64,000 bases of DNA from contig NC_087080.1 of NCBI RefSeq assembly GCF_026151205.1, positions 15,137,337 to 15,201,336 of the forward strand, read 5' to 3'. How positions within the stretch are numbered: position 1 is the stretch's first letter; every line of letters starts with the position of its first letter. The notes beneath the pieces were generated by a model. It did not search any database. It had not been told where the DNA came from and was given only the letters and a program-made list of their open reading frames with translations. The DNA comes from Bolinopsis microptera (lineage: Eukaryota > Ctenophora > Tentaculata > Lobata > Bolinopsidae). A program made the position numbers and the translations under genes. Shown here one piece after another: positions 1 through 11,668 of this stretch.

Positions 1-227
1 TGTCAAAGTTTGTATTTGTTTTCCTTAATCTACTAATATGAAGACATTGTAAATTTGAATCTTGGTAAAATTGAGCATCTTTTTAATGAGTGGTCTTTAT
101 TAACACATGAATTAACCAGCTAATTTACACTGCAACATAGTGAAGTGTTGTTAGACATTCAGAGTTGTCCTGGAGTACTAGAGTCAAAGTAAAGTAAAGT
201 ATTAACTTATCATCATAAAAATCACAG

Positions 228-418
228 GATCAAGAACCACATGTACTGGTTGGAGCAGCAGTTGCCCACACTTTTCAGCACCATTCCATGACGACACCGA
301 TAACAGAGGTGGGGGATGTAACTACAGCTGGAAAGTTGAAGAGCAGGCCAGTGCAAACAATATCCCACAAATCTGTAGGGTATGTTTTAGAGAGACTGAA
401 GGTTCCAGCCAATGCCAG
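228..418 (+). CDS. Internal exon, Cys-containing DDTDxRxGGC repeat protein (copy 1)
   Basis: An AG acceptor (atcacag) precedes an open frame that carries a Cys-rich block, TCTGWSSSCPHFSAPFHDDT, followed directly by DNRGGGCNYSWKVE. The same pattern recurs in the next exon (601-726), so this is a repeated domain and not chance coding. Two donors fit the frame: GTATGT after 379 and GTATTG after 418. Both leave phase 0, which matches the phase-0 entry of the next exon. The part between the donors reads PQICRVCFRETEGSSQC, superficially like the start of a RING-CH finger but far too short to call. Earlier exons would lie left of the window. I do not recognise the family. Extracellular location is inferred only from the cysteines. 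Confidence 0.5.
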
Positions 419-600
419 GTATTGTCAATATGCAAGATCTGTTAAATTACTCTTAATCACAGCAACTGGACTGAGCAATGTACCTGAAATAGGTCCTCAA
501 ACCATCTAATGGTATACTAAATTTAAGCATTTCCAGAGGTCTTGACATCACAAATTTAGTTCAACCGTAGCACCCCAATAATAATCTGTATCATGAACAG

Positions 601-726
601 GGCAGCAGAGCCACGTGCAGTGGCTATTCTAATGGGGCCTGGACAGCAGGGTTCAGAGACGACACTGATGATAGAAGCGGGGGTTGTGCTTACTCTTGGA
701 AACTTGAGTGTGAAAACATATGGTAA
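601..726 (+). CDS. Exon of the same DDTDxRxGGC repeat protein (copy 2)
   Basis: The exon follows a gaacag acceptor and reads GSRATCSGYSNGAWTAGFRD, then DTDDRSGGCAYSWKLECENIW and a TAA. It aligns with the previous exon over about 35 residues: (G)SR.TC.G at the start, then DDTD.R.GGC.YSWK.E. Either the gene ends here, or a GTAAAG donor at 723 continues it with a phase change. No further exon of this type is visible downstream. Function unknown. Confidence 0.5.
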   Translation, partial: GSRATCSGYSNGAWTAGFRDDTDDRSGGCAYSWKLECENIW

Positions 727-1587
727 AGACAGTTAAAAGACAGTTCAGCCTGTAACAAATCGTTTAGTAAATGAGCATCTAAGGGATGGAAGTAAAATTG
801 TGAATCGGTGCCTTCATTTTTTATTTCTTGCAAGAAATAAAAACATGTTCCTAGGTTTTTGCATGTACAAAGACAAAATAAGGTTTTAGTTAAATACAGA
901 GAGATAATATTCCAAATATTTGTCCACAATGTCTGAACTGATATAAGATTAGATTAGATTAGATTAGATTAAGAATAATGACATAAACATCATCACTAGT
1001 TTTAAACATTCTTTCTGATTTCCTCATTATCAGAACTGTGAACATTTCACAGCCTTCGTCATTAAAAACAAACAAATTCTATAACTAATATAATTGTCAT
1101 AATCTATTTACATATAAAAAAGTTTAAAAAGTTAAAAACCGTTAATTTAAAAATAATATAAGAGTGCATAGTTTTGATAATTACATACTTTACGTTTGTT
1201 GTTTTCTTGAAAAATTGTTGTTTTCTTGATACTAATTCGTAATATTTGTCCATCATTTCTGAACTGATAAAGAAGTGCATCATCTTAATAATTCCACACA
1301 AAGTCTCGCTTGAATGACTTGAATGTACATTTTTGTTAGGTATATTTTAATGTCGAAACGTGTAATAAATGTTAGAATTTATTTAATATATTTATTTAGC
1401 ATACAAATAATAATAAATGTTTTTAAAAACTTGTTTCGCTGAAATGCACCGTGAATTTAAAAAATTTTAAATAGTATTTATCTTAAATAGTATTCAAACA
1501 ATATACATATAACATATAATATCAGCAATGCAATGACCCTATATAAATTTAAACCGTCTACCACGGTGAATCGGTAAATTCATCACG
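727..1587. other. Non-coding AT-rich stretch
   Basis: No credible exon is visible on either strand. The only structure is a short (GATTA)n run at about 950-970. The open frames here are short and AT-driven with no splice support. Confidence 0.5.
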
Positions 1588-1692
1588 ATGCAACGTAACC
1601 CACTGGCTGCACCTCCACGAGTTATGTTGGGCTTACCGCTTACTGATCAACTTTCAGGATTTAAGGAAAAGCTGAGCGATTATATTGAATGA
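1588..1692 (+). CDS. Possible small ORF, 34 aa
   Basis: An ATG opens a 34-residue frame beginning MQRNPLAAPPRVMLGLPLTD and ending in KLSDYIE before TGA. Its composition (Pro, Ala, Leu, balanced codons) is less AT-driven than the surroundings, which is the only reason to list it. It could be a microprotein, a first exon, or chance. No family recognised. Confidence 0.2.
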   Translation: MQRNPLAAPPRVMLGLPLTDQLSGFKEKLSDYIE

Positions 1693-2426
1693 TCAAAACG
1701 GAGCATTCAGCAAAAGGTAACTTCGAAAATATTTAAAATATGAACTCAGCTCATTGAATATTTCGGAATCGCCACAACCCCTTTAAAAATTTTGATTCTC
1801 TAATTCCGCCAAATATTACATCTCTAATAATGTTACCGTAAATAATCTATAAAGCAATTCAGTTTCAACCAATCATGATAAAGCATGATGCAGATTAAAA
1901 GTATGTTAATGTAGAGTCAACTTTTAGGGGATAAAACATATAATAAAACAATGGGAATTAGAATAGATGAAAACTTTACATCATATCAATGATGAATATG
2001 AGGCTACACAATAAAATGGTTATTTATAAAATAACACACCGGAACAATATTCAAATTGATATGAGGCAAAAGGAGTTTTAAAATGTAACAATTACATAAA
2101 CAATAAAACTTTTAATGCAATTGTGAAAATATGACAGTATATTTGCTTCAGCGCTTGAATTTCATGATATGGTGTAAATTGGCGAAATTATGCGCGGCAC
2201 ACCTAAAATGTTAATTTAATTTAAAATAGTTGTGGCCAGGCCATAGTTGTATAATTAAATACATACAATTTTTTTTCATAAACTACACCATACACTGTAT
2301 ACATTAAAATTGTCCCCACCCAATGCACCATTGCATCAAAAATAAAACACGCTCAAAATTAAAAATTTTTAACTGTTTTGTATTTTAAAATTTTTATCCA
2401 GGAATTTAAAAGGAATTTAATAAATT

Positions 2427-3088
2427 TTAACGGGTGATACTCGTAAATTATTTGTTCCATATATAGGACCGTCGACGAGTCCAACTCGGCGCGCGTCCTG
2501 GTAGGTTGTAAACCTACAATTAAAGCGTGGTGCTAGTTACTTTTTCTAATGACGGCGCCGAGCCTAAAAAAATTCAAAATGAATTCGAAAATAAAATAAA
2601 AATTTTAAATCAGAAGTGAAAGTTATTATAAAAATATTTCATCAACTTACTGTATTCTAAATGTTTAAATTTCATATAAAAATAGTTTATAATGCCTTGT
2701 TTCACATTGTAGCCCTGCATGCCGCGCACGAGTGTGCGGCTTCGTCATTCGTGGCTTTCATCACAAAACCATTTCGTGCAATGACTTGTAGGTTTACAAT
2801 CTATCAGGACGCGCGCCGAGTTGGACTCGTCGACGGTCCTAATTATATGGAACAGATATTTTACGAGTAGACAACGGTTATTTCGATAAGGGGGGACAGA
2901 GGGCCCAAGTTGCGATATAAACCAGACAATATTGAAGATTTAGATTTAAATATTGAGCCCTTTGGCTAGAGAATACTTTCTTGAATATTTTCGATAGTTT
3001 TTAATATTGGTAATGTTAATGAATTGTAATTGATTGATATGTAATATTTAGGCCCGTGGCCAGTTATTTTACGAGTATCACCCGTTAA
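2427..3088. mobile_element. TTAA-flanked MITE, piggyBac-like
   Basis: The ends are a perfect inverted repeat, TTAACGGGTGATACTCGTAAA on the left and its reverse complement on the right. TTAA lies at both extremes, as expected for piggyBac-type insertion. Inside, a long imperfect inverted repeat (about 2452-2520 against 2785-2857) contains a perfect 33-nt GC-rich arm at 2466-2498 and 2807-2839 that includes GTCGACGAG. There is no transposase ORF, so it would be non-autonomous. The superfamily assignment rests only on the TTAA flanks. Confidence 0.65.
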
Positions 3089-3559
3089 GCAATGACAAGA
3101 GGTTATGACGTGATACAAGTAATTCCACGTTGGCATAAGAAAAATTTTAGTTGCGCACGTTCTGAGACTAGAAATGGGACAGTACTTTGACTAAAGACGG
3201 CTGGCAAAAGAAACCAGTTGCCTGTAAGAGCTTTACTAGTACCCCAAATACTGTTTATAAAGCACCACCCCAAGCTTGCTATCAGCTGGGCACAAACGTA
3301 TAAATTGTTTCAGGATTTTCACAACAAATCAGCTTGTTCATACTACTGAATATTTGATATTGCTTATTAGGATGTAAAAGTTTTAATACATAATATATAA
3401 TATAATACACGTCAAAAAGTTAAATGTCTAGTATTTGTGTTTGTTATTATTTATAATTCGATTGAAATATTTGCTTAAAACACTACTACATGTTGTAAAC
3501 AACAAAATATTTACAAAACAAAACGACATGGACACAAAAAGGAGAATAACTATAAGAAA

Positions 3560-3768
3560 TAAATCAAGCGTTACATTTCAGCCATGCAAATTTACATTGA
3601 CATATTTTGATATACTAAATGATAAATGGTACTGCAATATAAGTTGCTTAATGTTTGGCCGGATGACAACTAACTAAAAAATAAAAATAAACTTGATTAC
3701 ATAATTATTAATTCGGCTGAACCAACACATAGCAAGATCCACATTAACGTTGGGGCCGTCAAAAGTAT
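3560..3768 (+). repeat. Dispersed repeat, inverted copy of 35491-35703
   Basis: This segment (caagcgttacatttcagcca ... gttggggccgtc) matches the reverse complement of the sequence inserted in a Penelope tail near 35.5 kb. The open frame over it is repeat-derived and is not treated as a gene. Confidence 0.65.
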
Positions 3769-5300
3769 AGTACTATGTTTACAGTACGCTACAATCTAGA
3801 TGTACTACAACAGAAGATTCTTGATCTTTTGGCAGGGTCCCTCCTTATTTAATACTTAATCACATGTCTGATCACTCGGCTGAGTTGACCGAAGAGACAT
3901 TACACAGATGTGTTATTTCGCCATAGTGTGCAGTAATTGTACATTTTCTAGTAGAGCTGTTTGAAATAACTTTTTGTTCTACTCTAATAGGTCGATAAAG
4001 GCACATGTTAAATTATTTTAGGCTATTAGTTTTCAAGGATTTTTGGGCAACATTTAAGATAATAATCTTTTTTTTGCGTTTCACTGTGTCTGCCAACAAA
4101 ATTGTAGTGTAGGTCGGAAAAGGAGGCTCTATCCTGGGACACCAACATTTTTTGTGTTGGCACCCGGGAGAAAGCTACCTTATTCTTTGTATTTTGTCTC
4201 AAGTACTAGAGCATCTTTTTCTTCTCTTTTTTACTGTCTCTACTTTTATGTTGCCCAGATTGTTTGGTATGACTGTATTGGATTTTCAGATATAATCTTT
4301 ATCATCAGTTACTGTTCTGCAGTAAACTTCTTCAATCAATTTTTATTGTATATTGGAAACTTCAGATTGTTTGTATATTTGGAGTCTATAGAATTTCTAT
4401 GGATTTTTTAAGGAATTTTTATTGAGTTTTTATAGAATTTTTAATATATCAGGGAATTTCATTTTTATAAACCTGATTTTTTTTTTTTTGTTAGGCTGTT
4501 GAGTTTCATACTGCGATTTCTTGTAGTCATTATCCTTTCCTCTAGTCCTCTGTTAGAAAACCTGCTAACCCTTCTTGGATATCTGCTTGTTAGGTGCATC
4601 TGCCTTATATATTTAGTCACGTTATATTTTACAGTTTTTATCGCCTGTTTTCTGAACTGTTTCTTGTTCCACCTCCGTCTAAGGCAAAGATGCACACTCT
4701 CGTTAATTTAAGTATCATTTACAGCTGTGCATAAGGGTTAAATTTAAATTATTTAACCTTTTGGTGCTGTATAAAAATAACATTAATTTATTATTATTAT
4801 TATTATGTTGACAGTCGTGGCCCCCAGGAAATATGGCCTAGTACATGATTCTAGTAGAATTAAAAAAAAACATAAAAATATTCATTAATTAAACCCAAGA
4901 ACAGAATTCTGAATTTTTCATTAGTTCTTGAAATATGGGGCTAACTTTCTTAAAAAGTGTGATTTGTAATAAAACAAATATTTAATTAAACAAATATTTA
5001 TTTTTACGGCACAATCAAACAATATCAATAATAAATAAATCAGGGGAGGTTTGAAGAGGTTTCAAGTGCCGAAGGCCACTGCTTATCTTTAGGATTTGAG
5101 AGTGACCTGTGCTTGAAACCCCCTCAACCATCCACTATGTCAATATACTTATTATACAAATATAGAAAAATATAATTATCTAAGCTAAAATTGCTTATTG
5201 GTCTAGTTTGGTGACATAGGAGAGCCCAGTTGAGTTTTAGTTTAGGTTTATGTTTTAAATCATAGTTTGAAAGGTTAGCCATGTTTCATGGCAGAGAGAG
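3769..5300. other. Non-coding stretch
   Basis: No supported gene. It contains an (ATT)n microsatellite near 4789-4805 and AT-rich filler. Short open frames at about 4150-4710 lack splice, domain or composition support. Confidence 0.45.
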
Positions 5301-7588
5301 TAATCCTGGACCAGGCAAAAGTCCTGCTCACATTGGGAGGTTCGCTAAGTTTCTCGATGTAATTTGACTTACATGACCCTAAATAACATAATTGACTCGG
5401 GTACACTTTTTCACCAGTGGGGCATTTCTCAGAATCACGCCCTTTTTGACCGCACCCATATCGCGACCCCCACTATAAATTATCTCGGCTTCTGATTGAG
5501 ATACAGACCTCAGCTATGAACCAAAATGTGCCTAAGATGCATGTTTATGTTAGTGCTATAAAGATACTTAAGGCCTAAGAGACTTAGTTTTTGAGAAATC
5601 GCCAAAAATCTGATTTTACTATACTAGCAGTCTCGAGAGTAACAATTATCACACTTATTTCAAGATATCTCCGCTTCTGATTAAGCTAAGCGCTCATCTT
5701 GGGCATTAAAATGGTCAGAATCATCATATCTAGCACTGCCATGGGGTTCAAAAAGGGTCATTGTAAGCCTCCAGCGTAATGGTCCTAAGTCTCTGCCCCA
5801 TGCAGTGCCTGTCAGCATCAGCTAACAGAATAGCCCTAACATAACGATCAAGCCACAAATTAGGTTCTATAATGATTTAATATTGTTGAATAAAGAGATT
5901 TGAATATAATATTTGTTTTATTCTGATTGAGTGGGGTAGAGCATGGTTTTAAAGTCTTCAGACTTCAGGTTGTTGAGTTATTAGTTCAGATCCCATTTTT
6001 ATGCTCTCGCGAGTAGCGATTGATGCACTTATTTCAAGATATCTCAGCTTCTGATTGGAGCTAAGCGTTCATCTTGGGCATTGAAATGGTCAGAATCAAT
6101 ATATTGAGTGGGGTAGAGCATGGTTTCAAAGTCTTCAGACTTCAGGTTGTTGAATTATTAGGTTATAACATATTTTACACTCTTGCGAGTGGTGATTGAC
6201 ACACTTATTACGAAATATCGCAGCTTCTGATTGAAGCTAAGTGCTTATCATGGGCATTGAAATGGTCAGTATGATCATATTAAGTGGGGTAAAGCATGTT
6301 CCTAGTGCTAGAGGTTTTAGTGATATTTTACTGATATTTCTTGGCAAACAACTTTTTCCTGGCGATTAATTACAGTTCATTTAACAAATATTTCCACCAT
6401 TGCAGTGACCATTCTTGCAAGAGCATAAAAATAGGGTTTAACCTAATAATTTAATAACCTGAAGTCTAAAGACTTTAAAACCATGCTCGATGCTACTTAA
6501 TTTGATAACTTTTACTATTTTAATGCCCATGATGAACGCTTATCTCCACAGCTCCACTCAGAAGTTGAGATATCTTGACATAAGTGCATCAATCGCTATT
6601 CGCGAGAGCGTAAAAATGGGATCTGACCCAATAACTCAACAACCTGAAGTCTGAAGACTTTGAAACCATGCTCTACCTAACTCAATATGATGATTCTGAC
6701 CATTTTAATGCCCAAGATGAGCGCTAAGCTCCTATCAGAAGCGGAGATATCTTGAAATAAGTGCATCAATCGCTACTCGCAAGAGCATAAAAATGGGATC
6801 TGACCTAATAACTCAACAACCTGAAGTCTGAAGACTTTGAAACCATGCTCTACCCCACTCAATTTATTGATTCTGACCATTTCAATGCCCAAGATGAACA
6901 CTTAGCTCCAATCAGAAGCTGAGATATCTTGAAATAAGTGCATCAATCGCTACTCGCGAGAGCATAAAAATGGGATCTGAACTAATAACTGAACAACCTG
7001 AAGTCTGAAGACTTTGAAACCATGCTCTACCTCACTTAATATGATGATTCTGACCATTTCAGTGCCCAAGATGAGCGTTAATCTCCAATCAGAAGCTGAT
7101 ATATCTTGAAATAAGTGCATCAATCGCTACTCGCGAGAGCGTAAAAATGGGATTTGACCTAATAACTCAACAACCTGAAGTCTGAAGACTTTGAAACCAT
7201 GCTCTACCCCACTCAATCTGATGATTCTGACCATTTCAATGCCCAAGATGAGCGCTAAACTTCAATCAGAAGCTGAGATATCTTGAAATAAGTGCATCAA
7301 TCGCTACTCGCGAGAGCGTTAAAATGGGACCTGACCTAATAACTCAACAACCTGAAGTCTGAAGACTTTAAAACCATGCTCTACCCCACTCAATATGATG
7401 ATTCTGACCATTTTAATGCCCAAGATGATATGGGTGCGGTCAAAAAGGGCGTGATTCTGAGAAATGCCCCACTGGTGAAAAAGTGTACCCGAGTCAATTA
7501 TGTTATTTAGGGTCATACAAGTCGAATTACATCGAGAAACTTAGCGAACCTCCCAATGTGAGCAGGACTTTTGCCTGGTCCAGGATTA
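5301..7588. mobile_element. 2.3 kb inverted-repeat element made of ~177-bp satellite-like units
   Basis: Terminal inverted repeats of about 160 bp (5301-5462 and 7427-7588) begin TAATCCTGGACCAGGC. TA (or GAG plus TA) flanks both ends. The interior is a tandem array: about five copies of a 176-178 bp unit (recognisable by cttgaaataagtgcatcaat and caacctgaagtctgaagact) on the right half. Roughly three more diverged copies run in opposite orientation at 5640-6300. The whole is therefore a large imperfect palindrome. No transposase is seen. Confidence 0.7.
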
Positions 7589-8147
7589 GAGATATCATGT
7601 GTGCAGAGCCGTACCGGATGTAGAATTTGAGATATAATATAGATTAATTACCATATATTAGGGTCACCTCGATTTTGGAGGGATAGCAAGTGCTTTTTAA
7701 GGTTAGATTTAATAGATCATTCAAAATTTTCGTAGAGGTGTACAAAAAGTTCTGTTGGGAGAACAGAATGATGAATTTCGAGAGTGGCCAGTCTTTTCTA
7801 AAAGTTGAAGTTTATCCTATTTCAGGAGAGCCATTTTTAGTTTCAGTTTTACTAATAATTACAGGTAAACCTCAAAATTTGACACGCAATATCGGAACAC
7901 AAGGTCAGATTTTGATGCGGTTTTTAAAACTTCATCTCCAACAGTATTTTCACATGTGTGAAAAACGAAAAATATATGTTTACCCCCCCCCCCCTCCCCC
8001 CTCTTATCTGGCCTCAATAATAAAATTGTGTCCTCTTTAAAAAATTGTGTTTTACATGTATTACAAGATATGAATTTGACGATTTTGCATTGTAATATAT
8101 GCAATATATTGTTCAACTGAACTAATAGTAACTTGTTATTGAATAGA
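7589..8147. other. Upstream region of NDUFS6
   Basis: No separate gene supported. It holds a poly-C/pyrimidine run at about 7982-8000 and the presumed promoter and 5' UTR of the downstream gene. An open frame across 7690-8040 continues through the poly-C run and looks like chance. Confidence 0.4.
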
Positions 8148-8477
8148 ATGTTACGCTTGACACGGATATGCCCTACCACTGCGATGTTACATCGAACACT
8201 GACTGCTAGCAAGCTGTCAACTACCTCTCACACAGGACAAGAGTATTCTCCCGAAGATCCAAGAAATGCTCGATACCTTGGAGGAAAGAAAAAGGAAGTG
8301 AACCCAAACTTTGCTATCAAAATGGTCGGTGAGGAACCAATTGCTGTGACAGGAAGCAGCCATACATGGTGTTGTGGTGGTCTTGGAGCTTTGGGCCACC
8401 CTAAAGTCTTCATTAATCTCGACAAGGGTATTACCAAATCATGCGGATATTGCGGGAAACAGTTTAAAGCTCACTGA
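8148..8477 (+). CDS. NDUFS6: NADH dehydrogenase [ubiquinone] iron-sulfur protein 6, mitochondrial
   Basis: A 109-residue protein, near the usual ~120 aa of NDUFS6, an accessory subunit of respiratory complex I in the matrix arm. Residues 1-30 are basic and Ser/Thr-rich with almost no acid, as in a mitochondrial presequence. The conserved part begins at SHTGQEYSPED and includes KEVNPNFAI. It ends in the zf-CHCC zinc site: Cys and His spaced as in CCGGLGALGHPKVFINLDK, then CGYCGKQF. All four expected zinc ligands (C, H, C, C) are present. The ATG at 8148 is preferred over an upstream non-ATG extension because the presequence starts there. The coding region has no intron in this model. AATAAA at 8745 would end the transcript. 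A retrocopy cannot be excluded, but the frame is undamaged. Confidence 0.93.
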   Translation: MLRLTRICPTTAMLHRTLTASKLSTTSHTGQEYSPEDPRNARYLGGKKKEVNPNFAIKMVGEEPIAVTGSSHTWCCGGLGALGHPKVFINLDKGITKSCGYCGKQFKAH

Positions 8478-8744
8478 TAGTAAAGAATGTACTGAGATGA
8501 TTTTAAATAGACTAATTTGTGCTATTGTCAGCAAGACTTTTATGATATTTTTAGGCTACATCATGTCATGAAAAGAAGGTTATTCGGGATTATTGGGGGT
8601 TATAGATGGAAATGTTTTGTACAATGCGTAATTTACTAAGATTCTGGTTTCTGATATTAGTTTAAACTGTAATTGGAGTTATGAAATTGGATTTAAACAT
8701 TAATAATGTTAAGTTCAACTGGCCAACATCATTTGTGTTCAAGA

Positions 8745-8750
8745 AATAAA
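8745..8750 (+). terminator. Polyadenylation signal of NDUFS6
   Basis: AATAAA lies 268 bp after the NDUFS6 stop codon, in an AT-rich 3' region ahead of the next gene. Confidence 0.5.
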
Positions 8751-8964
8751 ATGTAAATTACATTTAAAATTTCACTTCATTATTTGTTTACATATTTTAG
8801 TTAATTTATTTTGAGCAACATAAATTACCATTTCTTATTATTACTTATTAAGTTATGTTCTAGGATGATGACAAATCTGTGTGGATGATCTATCACATAT
8901 CAAGGAACTACCAAACTTATTTTAATTTCATCAACTACCTTCCAAGTCTACTAAAAATGTTTAA

Positions 8965-9361
8965 ATGAGATTTGCCCCACCTAAAAGTGCACCTCCAGAA
9001 GCGAGAAAATTTTCAAAAGATGTCGAGTAAGTTTTCAATTATTTCCAGTATAAAGATTTTTCTGATTCAATAATTAGTTCTAATCACATCAATGGCCATA
9101 TATTTAACATTGTGATCCCATACATCTAGATTGCTGTGAATGCAAACGCAGCTCTAAGACCAAGGCTAATAGTAATAATGATTGACAGACAAATGCTACG
9201 TGCTCCCAATAATTACCATGTTTAATTACATCCTTCACACATTCTCCTCTTCAGAAGAGAGCTGCAAGAAGACTACAACATATCGGGATGGGTTATAAAG
9301 CCAGTGCAACCTGATATAACCCTGCTCCGGGAGTGCCTTAACACTGCTCCAAGACGATGCA
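8965..9361 (+). CDS. Two 5' exons, probably the start of the 437-aa low-complexity protein
   Basis: Exon 1 (8965-9026) begins ATG and reads MRFAPPKSAPPEARKFSKDV, ending in a GTAAGT donor in phase 2. Exon 2 (9255-9361) follows a cttcag acceptor, restores the frame and reads RELQEDYNISGWVIKPVQPD then ITLLRECLNTAPRRC, ending at another GTAAGT in phase 1. The exon at 13364 has a gatag acceptor that needs exactly phase 1, so the two exons can join the 13.3-20.1 kb gene. That would give a 437-residue product. The phase match alone has a one-in-three chance of being accidental. A short alternative last exon after the cttag at 10555-10559 is also possible. No domain recognised. Confidence 0.55.
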
Positions 9362-10659
9362 GTAAGTTCCATTTTAGGGACCAGCTATTTGGAGACCACA
9401 AATTTAATTGGTGCCACAGCTCGATATGGAAATTAGATAGTAAAATTGTTACAGAGTAATGTTGAAACTGTTCAGAAAAGTGGGATAATGTACATTTTAT
9501 GTTTCTGTGTGTTAACTAACGTTTAAGCGGGGGGGGGGGGGGGGATCATATGGTCCTGATCCCCCCGGTTTAAGCACCGCTACAAACACTGCCGGCCGGA
9601 GTATTTAAAAGTGTTTGAAAACATCTAACATGAAAGTGAATGCTTAAGTCATCATATTCTATGGATTCTTAATAGAGTTATAGGCATTTTAAGCCTTAAA
9701 TCTGCCATGTTTGGCCCTCTTTTACGATGAATTTTACTAAGTCGTTTAGGCCACATTTCATACCTTAAAACTCAAAACTGAGAGAAATCCTGTTCCAAAA
9801 AGTTGGATATGATCATCAGCTACACTCACAAGAATTTTTAAAGCGATATCTTATGACCTGGGTGAATGGTAAAATATACAACTTTGATTTTTACAAAAAT
9901 TTCAATTTTGCTTCTTTCGACCTTGTTTGGTCTGTAACTTCGTCATCTATATTTTAATTATAAAATCCTTTGAAGGACTTCTTGTACGGAGTGTAAGTAA
10001 TGTTCAGTAAAAAAATCAGCCAAAAAACGTTAAAAACGACTGAAATATCGGTATAACAGTGACAGACTTCTCAAAATTTTCAAAATTTTCGAAAAAGAAA
10101 ATATTTATTTTTTCGAAAGTGCGGTTCCTCAAAAATAATTTTTAATGTATCAAATCTTATTGTTTTAATGTATACTTTCTTAATATGAAGTTACAGCCTG
10201 TTCGGGACATAAAAGCTTTTTGTATATGTCCCCTTAATAGATGTGAATACTCATAATAACTGAAAAGAAAATCTTTAAACCTAATGTATTTATAGATTAT
10301 TGGCATAGGATCAACTTTTGTGGCCTATAACGGTTGAACTTCAAACGCTCAGCATTTCATTCTGATTGTTCATTCCATCAAAACGAATGACCAAGGATCT
10401 ATTTTCGGTTTTCTCACGTCCTAAAATCTAAATCAACATGTATAGTTATTAGTTAAGTATAGAAATATCAAACATAATGCATTTTCCATTTCTCCTTACT
10501 AACGAACTGGTGTCTTTACGGGGCCGACATGTTAAGATATTATTTTATGTTTCTTTAGCATGCACTTCTGCCGTGCGCCACTGAGAACCACATCTGCTTA
10601 ACGATAAGTCCCAGGTATGTGGCTAGATAATACTTCATGAGCTCTGTGGACAGGAGGGT

Positions 10660-10972
10660 CGCTCAATATTCCCTTTACTACACTACATAACTACAATCCG
10701 TGATTAGGCCACGTGACAGACAAGCTGTCCTCTTGATTGTTATCTTCCGACACCTCCGCAGGTGTTGTTGTCGCGCTGGTTTAATCACGTGGGCTGGAAT
10801 TAATAGAGTTGAGCAAGATTTTGTGGTAGACCAGAACTCCCAATGTTTAGTTTCTAGAGTTGAGTTTGGAGTTGTTATATCTGACAGGTTTACTTGTTCA
10901 TTCCTTTGCTTATGATGCGTAAGTTAATTTTGTTTAATTACGTTTATCTTCTTGCCAAGCAGTCGTGTTGAG
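10660..10972 (+). other. Possible alternative 5' exon
   Basis: A strong donor (gttgag|gtaagtat) at 10972 ends a stretch with no long frame. A second weaker candidate ends at about 12286 (actgaag|gtaatttt). Both could be non-coding first exons of alternative transcripts that splice into the exon near 13.35 kb. This is inferred from donor quality only. Confidence 0.25.
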
Positions 10973-11286
10973 GTAAGTATCTATTGTCTAATTTATGAAA
11001 TCATTGTTATGACTATTGACTAGATCATTGTATCGTAATTAAGAACTGCGGTAATCGAGTCTTATCGCTTTAAATTGCAATGTGTCATCATTATACAGCT
11101 TTCGTATGAAAAGTCACCTGATAGGATTTTAAAGTTACATTCTTAACCAATTGCACTGATGAATCATAGTTGTGAATTATACACATCGGAATCACAGCAT
11201 AAGTGGACGTGTACGGTGTATGCTGACCTGTAATGGCGACTAGGGTTCTATTCCCGTCGTAGATTAACTTACTGTGATGCGAACCG

Positions 11287-11668
11287 ACCAGTAAACTAGT
11301 AAACAATGTTGAAACAGTAAACCAGTAAACAATGTTGAAACAGTATACCAGTAAACAATGTTGAAACAGTATACCAGTAAACAATGTTGAAACAGTAAAC
11401 CAGTAAACAATGTTGAAACAGTAAACCAGTAAACAATGTTGAAACAGTAAACCAGTAAACAATGTTGAAACAGTAAACCAGTAAACAATGTTGAAACAGT
11501 AAACTAGTAAACAATGTTGAAACAGTATACCAGTAAACAATGTTGAAACAGTAAACCAGTAAACAATGTTGAAACAGTATACCAGTAAACAATGTTGAAA
11601 CAGTATACCAGTAAACAATGTTGAAACAGTATACCAGTAAACAATGTTGAAACAGTAAACAGTATAGC
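11287..11668. repeat. 26-bp tandem array, about 14 copies
   Basis: The unit is cagtaaaccagtaaacaatg plus ttgaaa. Two variants alternate irregularly, differing at gtaaac versus gtatac before the ccagt. The array gives false open frames on the minus strand that simply translate the repeat. It lies in the 5' region or first long intron of the 8.9-20.1 kb gene. Confidence 0.95.

Noticed and set aside
377-418. Start of a RING-CH finger (PQICRVCFRE)
   Set aside because: Only one Cys pair and a dozen residues match, and no continuation is found.
7690-8040. 116-aa frame upstream of NDUFS6
   Set aside because: Passes through a poly-C run, has no domain, and lies in the promoter region. Composition is AT-driven.
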